Source: a virus. From it: a stretch of 28,156 bases of DNA. Every line of letters starts with the position of its first letter. Position 1 is the first letter of the stretch. The DNA lies in the IMG/VR virus record IMGVR_UViG_3300048029_000116, positions 1-28,156 of that record, one strand, 5' to 3'. The notes under the pieces were generated by a model. It made no database searches, was not told the DNA's origin, and was given only the letters and a program-made list of their open reading frames with translations. This document shows positions 28,149 through 28,156 of the stretch, piece by piece. Position numbers and translations under genes: made by a program.

Positions 28149-28156
28149 AATAATAT

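Noticed and set aside
1-28156. CRISPR array, insertion sequence or rRNA
   Set aside because: I saw no regularly spaced direct repeats with unique spacers, no transposase and no ribosomal RNA sequence on either strand.

Overview
The window holds the virion-assembly, cell-lysis and attachment-site half of a tailed phage, most likely short-tailed (podovirus-like) and temperate. Terminase, portal, scaffold, major capsid protein and adaptor read as the SU10/Bcep22-like set common in marine phages. Three very large ejection-type proteins follow, and there is no tape-measure or tail-sheath gene. The host is probably an alphaproteobacterium, plausibly a marine Rhodobacterales. The right end carries the 3' half of a tRNA-Gly(GCC) with an alphaproteobacterial look, and one early gene resembles DUF6456, which is typical of that class. 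Family names come from recognition of the protein sequences; no search was run.

Layout. 26-1144 (+): three overlapping small genes (winged-helix protein, DUF6378-like protein, DUF6456-like protein). 1122-2215 (-): five small genes in one leftward, mostly translationally coupled set, including a 36-residue membrane peptide. 2216-2352: AT-rich divergent control region. 2353-2820 (+): probable small terminase or DNA-binding protein. 2821-3079: non-coding, with a possible promoter followed by a strong terminator just before the large terminase. 3080-7847 (+): large terminase, a run of tiny basic proteins (including a 17-residue peptide), portal and a small head protein. 7872-9829: scaffold, major capsid protein and a terminator. 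9843-16651: head-tail connector, fibre and nozzle-type genes. 16648-23577: GNAT-like protein and three ejection-type proteins. 23577-25744: second fibre set (269-aa fibre, glycine-rich adhesin, tail assembly chaperone-like protein). 25750-27837: lysis cassette with several membrane proteins and a GH19 endolysin, closed by a terminator. 27867-28156: non-coding, with four copies of an 8-bp motif (candidate integrase arm sites), a 7-bp inverted repeat and the tRNA-Gly 3' half (candidate att core).

Almost all late genes are tightly packed with ATGA, TAATG or TGATG overlaps, so the late region behaves as one long transcription unit. It is tuned by the terminator before terL and the one after the capsid gene. 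Replication genes, the repressor and the integrase are not in the window. The most useful leads are the attachment region, the promoter-terminator leader ahead of terL, the reverse-strand island of unknown genes, the set of very small proteins that standard gene calling would miss, and the shared or repeated modules in the fibre and ejection proteins.
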